A DNA stretch of 59,321 nucleotides, taken from contig DHJT01000084.1 of NCBI GenBank assembly GCA_002404465.1, forward strand, positions 1 through 59,321. The letters are read 5' to 3'. This stretch comes from Sutterella sp. UBA4713 (GTDB lineage: Bacteria > Pseudomonadota > Gammaproteobacteria > Burkholderiales > Burkholderiaceae_F). The notes below the pieces were generated by a model, which was not told the DNA's origin, did no database searches, and worked only from the letters and a program-made list of their open reading frames with translations. Positions 54,757 through 59,321 of this stretch are shown one piece after another; position 1 is the first letter of the stretch; each line of letters begins with the position of its first letter. The position numbers and the translations under genes are program-made.

Positions 54757-54771
54757 TTATTGCGACAAAAC

Positions 54772-54811
54772 CGAGCATTCATGCGTCAATTGTATGAATG
54801 CTCGCGTTTTT
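54772..54811 (+). terminator. intercistronic attenuator between tctC and tctB
   Basis: CGAGCATTCAT / ATGAATGCTCG, a perfect 11-bp stem with an 11-nt loop, then CG and TTTTT, located 15 nt after the tctC stop. Partial termination here would give more binding protein than membrane subunits. It overlaps an in-frame ATG (54798), favouring 54822 as the tctB start. Confidence 0.8.
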
Positions 54812-54821
54812 CCTGTCTGTC

Positions 54822-55286
54822 ATGAGAATAAGAAACGCCAAGGATTTTTGGGCTGGCATCATGTTTGCCGCGCTCGGAGCTTTTTTTATCGTTTTCGCAC
54901 AAGAAAATGATATGGGATCGGCTGCCCATATGGGACCTGCCTTTTTTCCGACATTGCTTGGCGCGCTACTGGCTGTCATCGGTCTGTACATTGCCGTTCT
55001 CGGTCTATTATTTCAGCCGACACTCAGTGATGGGAGAGTCGAACCCTTTCACTGGGACATCCTCAGCTGGATTCTCGGCTCCGTTTTCGTTTTTACACTC
55101 CTATTAAAACCTCTTGGTCTGATGGTTTCATTGGCCGTCATGATTGTTCTTTCGTTACTGGCCGAGCGCAAATTGCACTTAAAAGAAACCATCGCCCTGA
55201 TTGTGGTTTTGGATTTTATTGCTTGGGCGGCTTTCGTTTACGGCATCGGCATGATTGTGCCGGTCTGGCCGTCTTTTCTGTACTGA
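54822..55286 (+). CDS. tctB: tripartite tricarboxylate transporter small membrane subunit TctB
   Basis: 154 residues, four predicted membrane helices: FWAGIMFAALGAFFIVFA, the MGPAFFPTLLGALLAVIGLYIAVLG pattern typical of TctB (GPxxFP), and two C-terminal helices. It pairs with TctA in the membrane. It has no evident SD and sits just after the attenuator, so translation may be weak. It precedes tctA by 14 nt. Confidence 0.93.
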   Translation: MRIRNAKDFWAGIMFAALGAFFIVFAQENDMGSAAHMGPAFFPTLLGALLAVIGLYIAVLGLLFQPTLSDGRVEPFHWDILSWILGSVFVFTLLLKPLGLMVSLAVMIVLSLLAERKLHLKETIALIVVLDFIAWAAFVYGIGMIVPVWPSFLY

Positions 55287-55300
55287 TTGAGGGCTGACTC

Positions 55301-56809
55301 ATGGACTTAATCGGCAATCTCATGATCGGTCTTGAAGCCGCGGTTTCACTTCAAAACCTTTTTTACTGCCTTGTCGGCGTCACTATCGGAACCTTAATCG
55401 GTGTACTACCCGGCATGGGACCGGTTGCGGCCGTTGCCATGTTGCTTCCTGCAACTTATGCCCTGGAACCTTCGGCCGCTCTGATTATGCTTGCCGGCAT
55501 CTATTACGGCGCCCAATACGGCGGATCGACAACCGCCATCCTCGTGAACATCCCGGGAGAAGCCGCCGCCGTTGTAACCTGTATCGACGGGCATAAGATG
55601 GCCAAACGCGGAAGGGCCGGGGCCGCGCTCGGCATTTGCGCAATCGGCTCATTTATTGCCGGTTGCTTTGCCACACTTTTAATTGCCGCCTTTGCTCCGC
55701 CTTTAATCGCCGTTGCCTTTCAATTCGGACCGGCCGAGTACTTCAGTCTGATGGTTTTAGGCTTGGTCGGAGCCATTGTTCTTGCAACGGGTTCCATTCT
55801 CAAAGCCATCTGCATGATTATTCTCGGGTTACTTCTCGGAATCATCGGAACGGATGTCAACTCCGGTGCATTGCGCTTTACGTTCGGCATCGATGAGCTT
55901 CAGGAAGGCATCGGCTTTGTCGCCCTTTCGATGGGTATCTACGGCCTTGCCGAAATCATGAAAAACCTTGAGCTCGGAGAAAAGCGTTCCCTTGTGCCGA
56001 ACCGCGTCGGTTCGGTACTTCCGAATCGACAAGAGCTAAAAACATCGGCCGCACCGATTGCACGCGGGACGATTATCGGATCGCTTTTAGGCGTACTGCC
56101 CGGTGGCGGGGCTCTCTTAAGTTCTTTTGCCAGTTACACCATCGAGAAAAAGATTGCCGGTAGTCGGGCCGATCCCCCCTTCGGTCAAGGGAATATCCGT
56201 GGCGTCGCCGGCCCGGAATCAGCGAACAATGCCGGAGCGCAAACGTCCTTTATCCCGATGCTTACGCTCGGTATTCCTTCAAATGCCGTCATGGCTCTTT
56301 TAATCGGTGCCATGATGATTCATGACATCGTTCCCGGTCCGCAGGTGATGAGTTCGAATCCTGCGCTTTTCTGGGGACTGATTGTTTCGATGTGGATCGG
56401 AAACCTATTTTTGATTATTCTGAATCTTCCGATGATCAGTGTCTGGGTTCAACTTTTAAAAGTGCCGTACCGCTGGCTGTACCCGGCAATTCTTGTCTTT
56501 TGTTGCATCGGCGTTTACTCGATTAACAACAGCGTGTGGGATGTATGGGTCACGATTTTCTTCGGAATCGTCGGGTATATTTTCATCAAACTTGATTGCG
56601 AAACGGCTCCCCTGATTCTCGGCTTTATCCTCGGCCCGATGATGGAAGAAAATATGCGACGTGCTTTGCTTTTAAGTCGCGGTGATCCGTTAACATTCTT
56701 CACAAGCCCGATTTCCTGCGGACTCTTGATTGCGGCAGCAGTTTTGCTTGTCGTCGTTGCCGCCCCCTCTGTACGTAAAAAACGCGAGATTGCCTTTCAC
56801 GAAGATTAA
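55301..56809 (+). CDS. tctA: tripartite tricarboxylate transporter large permease TctA
   Basis: 502 residues with about 12 membrane helices. Family signatures: IGVLPGMGPVAAVAMLLP, YYGAQYGGSTTAILVNIPGEAA, SLLGVLPGGGALLSSF and GPESANNAGAQTSFIPMLTLGIPSNAVMA. It forms the sodium- or proton-coupled channel that receives carboxylates from TctC. The next gene (rluA-type) begins 38 nt downstream. Confidence 0.97.
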   Translation: MDLIGNLMIGLEAAVSLQNLFYCLVGVTIGTLIGVLPGMGPVAAVAMLLPATYALEPSAALIMLAGIYYGAQYGGSTTAILVNIPGEAAAVVTCIDGHKMAKRGRAGAALGICAIGSFIAGCFATLLIAAFAPPLIAVAFQFGPAEYFSLMVLGLVGAIVLATGSILKAICMIILGLLLGIIGTDVNSGALRFTFGIDELQEGIGFVALSMGIYGLAEIMKNLELGEKRSLVPNRVGSVLPNRQELKTSAAPIARGTIIGSLLGVLPGGGALLSSFASYTIEKKIAGSRADPPFGQGNIRGVAGPESANNAGAQTSFIPMLTLGIPSNAVMALLIGAMMIHDIVPGPQVMSSNPALFWGLIVSMWIGNLFLIILNLPMISVWVQLLKVPYRWLYPAILVFCCIGVYSINNSVWDVWVTIFFGIVGYIFIKLDCETAPLILGFILGPMMEENMRRALLLSRGDPLTFFTSPISCGLLIAAAVLLVVVAAPSVRKKREIAFHED

Positions 56810-56847
56810 CGTCAGGGTGGCAATGCATTTTTTTCGCCCCATTTTTC

Positions 56848-58119
56848 ATGGAAAACGCCATTCTTCCCTGCCCGTTTACGCAAGCGCCGAACCTTCGCAT
56901 GCAGAGCATCGCTCACGCCTTTCATCCCCCGCACGGATTTTGCGGACGAGCCGGGGCATTAATTACGCGGAAAAACGGGGTTGAGAGTGTTTTTCTAGCT
57001 ACCGAATCGATTCTGGAGCAATGGCTTTGTCCGTTCGAAAACGTCACGCAAACAGCACTTTGGCCCAGTTTGTCAGAAAAAGACGTTCCCTTTATACGGC
57101 TCCGAAATAAAGAAGGCGAGGAACTTCTTCTGACGCAGTTACTTGAACGGCTCTTTATGTTCTACCCAAAGCGTCCCGCCAAGCAAGGCGGGGAAATTAT
57201 CGAACGACGCAAAGCCTTCTGGCGATATGCTCTCGTCGATGCCCTTAAGAGCCCGAGTGTTCGTCTGCTGCGCGAGTACATCGAAGAAAATAAAGAGTCG
57301 ACACCCGTGGCCTTAAACGAGTGGTGGTGCGGCCCGTCTCCGATCCACGAAATGCGTCATGAGGGATCGTTTTATCCGCCGCGCTCAAGTGCCAAACCGC
57401 TGATTGACTGGCTCCTAACCGGCATTGCGCACACCGTAGCGCAACCCGTACGGAACGAAAATGACATCCCCGTTCTCCCAGTGCTCTATGAGGATGAAGA
57501 CATTCTCGTCATTGACAAACCGGCCAAACTCGCCTCCGTTCCTGGAATTAAAGAACCAGTTGATGCCAAGACGCTTCTAGAGCGTGACAAAGGCCCACTG
57601 TACGTCGTTCACAGACTCGACACGGACACTTCGGGGATTCTTCTTTTTGCACGAACCAAAAGTGCTCTTGCAACTTTAAGCGAAACATTCCGAACCGGCG
57701 GAGTCATGAAGTGTTACCGTGCGCGCCTTGCCGGCATCCCCCGAGAAGAGTCCGGAATAATCAATCTTGCACTTTTTCCGAATCCGACGGACACTCCGCG
57801 ACAATGTGTCCTCCCGAAAGAGGCCGGCGGCAAACCGTCGGAAACCTTGTATGAGGTAACCGATATCGTGCGCACGGCACACGGCCCGGGGGCTCTCGTT
57901 TCTCTTTATCCGAAAACAGGGCGCACACACCAGTTGCGGGTGCACTGCGCCCACGCGATGGGGCTTAATACTCCGATTGACGGTGATCCGTTTTACGGAA
58001 TCGGTGCTCTTGCCAATCAAGTCAAGGACAAACGCTTGTGCCTACATGCGGCAGAACTCACCCTGGAACATCCGACGAAATCAAAACTTCTTCACTTTGA
58101 ATGCCCTGAATCTTTCTGA
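56848..58119 (+). CDS. RluA-family pseudouridine synthase with a roughly 200-residue N-terminal extension
   Basis: 423 residues. The C-terminal catalytic domain (about residues 208-420) has LYEDEDILVIDKPAKLASVPG, VVHRLDTDTSGILLFA with catalytic Asp258, and KTGRTHQLRVHCAH. This is the RluA/RluC/RluD class, closest in style to tRNA-Psi32/23S-Psi746 enzymes. Residues 1-200 contain no S4 domain; they are Trp/Arg-rich (YPKRPAKQGGEIIERRKAFW) and resemble the long N-terminal domain seen in some RluA-like proteins. The substrate site is not predictable. Possibly co-transcribed with tctCBA. Confidence 0.88.
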   Translation: MENAILPCPFTQAPNLRMQSIAHAFHPPHGFCGRAGALITRKNGVESVFLATESILEQWLCPFENVTQTALWPSLSEKDVPFIRLRNKEGEELLLTQLLERLFMFYPKRPAKQGGEIIERRKAFWRYALVDALKSPSVRLLREYIEENKESTPVALNEWWCGPSPIHEMRHEGSFYPPRSSAKPLIDWLLTGIAHTVAQPVRNENDIPVLPVLYEDEDILVIDKPAKLASVPGIKEPVDAKTLLERDKGPLYVVHRLDTDTSGILLFARTKSALATLSETFRTGGVMKCYRARLAGIPREESGIINLALFPNPTDTPRQCVLPKEAGGKPSETLYEVTDIVRTAHGPGALVSLYPKTGRTHQLRVHCAHAMGLNTPIDGDPFYGIGALANQVKDKRLCLHAAELTLEHPTKSKLLHFECPESF

Positions 58120-58138
58120 AAATTTTGACAATAGCGTT

Positions 58139-59098
58139 TCAAATCATCTTATTGCGCATACTCTTTTTTACTTCGGATTGAATCAGCGGGAGCAATTTTT
58201 CCGTGTAAAACACCTTTGAGATGCGTTCGATGATTCGAGCTTCTTTCTCAAATTCATGGCGTCTCCCCATAACATAGACGGAGCGATGCAGAACAGGCTC
58301 GGGCATCGGAAGGACATCTAACTCCGCCAGACGACGCGTTTGAATTAGCACGGAAGGCCGTACGATTGCCCAGCCGAAACCTTCTGCAACGAGCGAAACC
58401 AGCACTGCGTTACTGTCAACACTGTATCGATCAGTCAGCTTTACATTTTGTTCGCGGATATATCGATCATTGAGTCTACCTGCACCGCAATCGCGCCAAT
58501 AACTTATAAACGGCAATCCGCAGTGCTGCACTGCTGTCCAAGAGGACATCAATCTCGAAATCTTTCCCTTTGGGAATATAAATACCGACGGTTCATCAAA
58601 GACCACTTTTCGAAAGAGATGCGGCGCATCGACGGTCAGTTCGTTCGTGATAATCAAATCGACTTTGCGCTCGAGTAATCGATCTCCGAGGACGTTACCG
58701 CTCGCAGTAATAATGACAATCCGTGAGACAAGCGGATCGAGCTGTCGTACAAGCTCGATCCCCAGATTTTGGGATAAAGATTCCAAAATACCGAGACGAA
58801 TGACTGGCCGACAATAATTTTTTCGCTGAAGCGACTCGACCAACGAGCGAAAGTCACCAATATGTTGCATCAAATAATCGTGAACCACGCGTGCTTCCGG
58901 CGTTACGGCTATCGGTCGAGAGTTGCGAACAAAAAGGTCAAACCCTAACTCGTTTTCAAGTTCGGCAATCTTTTTCGAGACGGCCGGTTGTGTAATGCCG
59001 AGCGTCTCTGCCACGCGCGTGAAACTATGCAAGTCATATGCCAGCAAAAAGACTTGTATATACTGGGGCAAAAGCGAACTGAAAAGGTTTTTTTTCAC
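58139..59098 (-). CDS. LysR-family transcriptional regulator
   Basis: 319 residues, GTG start with AGGTGG upstream. The winged HTH (LGITQPAVSKKIAELENEL, about residues 34-52) is followed by the effector domain. CGAGRLNDRYIREQN and AEGFGWAIVRPSVL match the same positions in the LysR at 1609-2553, marking a shared subfamily. It converges on the rluA-type gene with a 19-nt gap; its target may lie upstream, beyond the right edge. Confidence 0.94.
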   Translation of the reverse strand: MKKNLFSSLLPQYIQVFLLAYDLHSFTRVAETLGITQPAVSKKIAELENELGFDLFVRNSRPIAVTPEARVVHDYLMQHIGDFRSLVESLQRKNYCRPVIRLGILESLSQNLGIELVRQLDPLVSRIVIITASGNVLGDRLLERKVDLIITNELTVDAPHLFRKVVFDEPSVFIFPKGKISRLMSSWTAVQHCGLPFISYWRDCGAGRLNDRYIREQNVKLTDRYSVDSNAVLVSLVAEGFGWAIVRPSVLIQTRRLAELDVLPMPEPVLHRSVYVMGRRHEFEKEARIIERISKVFYTEKLLPLIQSEVKKSMRNKMI

Positions 59099-59111
59099 GG
59101 TCCACCTCGAC

Positions 59112-59136
59112 GGGAGGAATAGTTAATACTCCTCCC
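59112..59136. promoter_or_regulatory. inverted repeat in the leader of the second LysR gene
   Basis: GGGAGGA-N11-TCCTCCC, 7-nt perfect arms, 13 nt before the GTG start. It could be an autoregulatory operator. Alternatively, in the minus-strand RNA it would pair an SD-like GGGAGGA with its complement. Confidence 0.45.
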
Positions 59137-59239
59137 TAGCATATCATGCAATGACAGTCCCATTATGGTGGTGAGTCGCGAAAGAAGCGAGCCTCTTTTC
59201 CGGGCAGAAAAACCGCGAGGTGAAGCGCGCGGAGCAAGC

Positions 59240-59314
59240 GAGGGGCAGAGCCCCTTAGTTTCGGAAACTACGGATCAGTTGACTTGGTAAAACTTGCGGA
59301 AAACTACCTTGACA
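59240..59314. other. structured GC-rich segment and -35-like element at the right edge
   Basis: Between 59137 and 59321 no gene is seen. There is a tight hairpin AGGGGC-AGA-GCCCCT (59241-59255), an adjoining near-palindrome TAGTTTC-G-GAAACTA (59256-59270), and TTGACA at 59309-59314, seven bases before the window ends, which could be the -35 of a rightward promoter. Confidence 0.4.
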
Positions 59315-59321
59315 AACACCG

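Noticed and set aside
54798..54821. Upstream ATG for tctB
   Set aside because: It falls inside the attenuator stem and adds residues unlike the TctB start; the ATG at 54822 gives the usual length.
1..59321. CRISPR arrays, prophage genes, insertion sequences, restriction or toxin-antitoxin systems
   Set aside because: No regularly spaced repeats, transposase, integrase or defence-type domain was seen. Nearly all the sequence is accounted for by chromosomal genes with similar composition.

Overview
The window reads as a core chromosomal segment of a betaproteobacterium, most likely a gut-type member of the Burkholderiales such as the Sutterellaceae. The reasons are gene order and gene content. 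The block gyrA-serC-pheA-tyrA-aroA-cmk-rpsA-ihfB, the block hda-HAD-pcnB-folK divergent from purM, and the block yebC/purD-nadD-rsfS-rlmH-maf are all Burkholderiales-like arrangements. A tripartite tricarboxylate transporter (tctCBA), a DcuC-type C4-dicarboxylate carrier and LysR regulators suit an organic-acid-using anaerobe. Several genes I would expect inside these blocks in aerobic relatives (hisC, hemF, rng, a gap gene between tkt and pgk, ubiG next to ompA) are not present here. The taxonomy is an inference from synteny, not from a marker-gene comparison.

Layout. 1-2.6 kb: a DcuC-like permease (cut by the window edge), translationally coupled to a DUF1177 protein, with a divergent LysR regulator. 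2.65-12.5 kb (minus strand): ihfB, rpsA, cmk, aroA, tyrA, pheA, serC and gyrA, covering DNA topology, aromatic amino acids, serine/PLP and translation. A terminator-like hairpin separates cmk from rpsA, and an unusual alternating purine-pyrimidine tract lies just upstream of gyrA. 12.9-18 kb: an OmpA-like protein, a PII protein, a DUF1015 protein, an HTH-fused LicC-like cytidylyltransferase, a plant/trypanosome-signature phosphofructokinase and tRNA-Leu(CAA). 18-26 kb: DUF486, folK, pcnB, a HAD phosphatase, hda, purM, miaA and mutL. 26-33.5 kb: an NSS transporter, DedA, pgk, tkt, rsmE and lgt. 33.6-41.9 kb: yebC, purD, nadD, rsfS, rlmH, maf, a DEAD-box helicase, a small lipoprotein and an aminopeptidase P. 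42-49.8 kb: a two-gene RND efflux system, a UspA protein, a small conserved-looking protein, purB and a lipoprotein. 50-59 kb: clpB with a textbook sigma-32 promoter, a SIMPL-domain protein, tctCBA, an RluA-type pseudouridine synthase with a long extra N-terminal domain, and a second LysR related to the first.

No CRISPR array, prophage, insertion sequence or rRNA gene is visible. The most striking points are: glutamine at both classical quinolone-contact positions of GyrA; the Z-DNA-prone tract beside the likely gyrA promoter, which could couple gyrase expression to supercoiling; the solitary HTH-LicC fusion; a ribosome silencing factor carrying a histone-H1-like lysine-rich tail; and a DUF1177-DcuC-LysR module that suggests a catabolic role for DUF1177.
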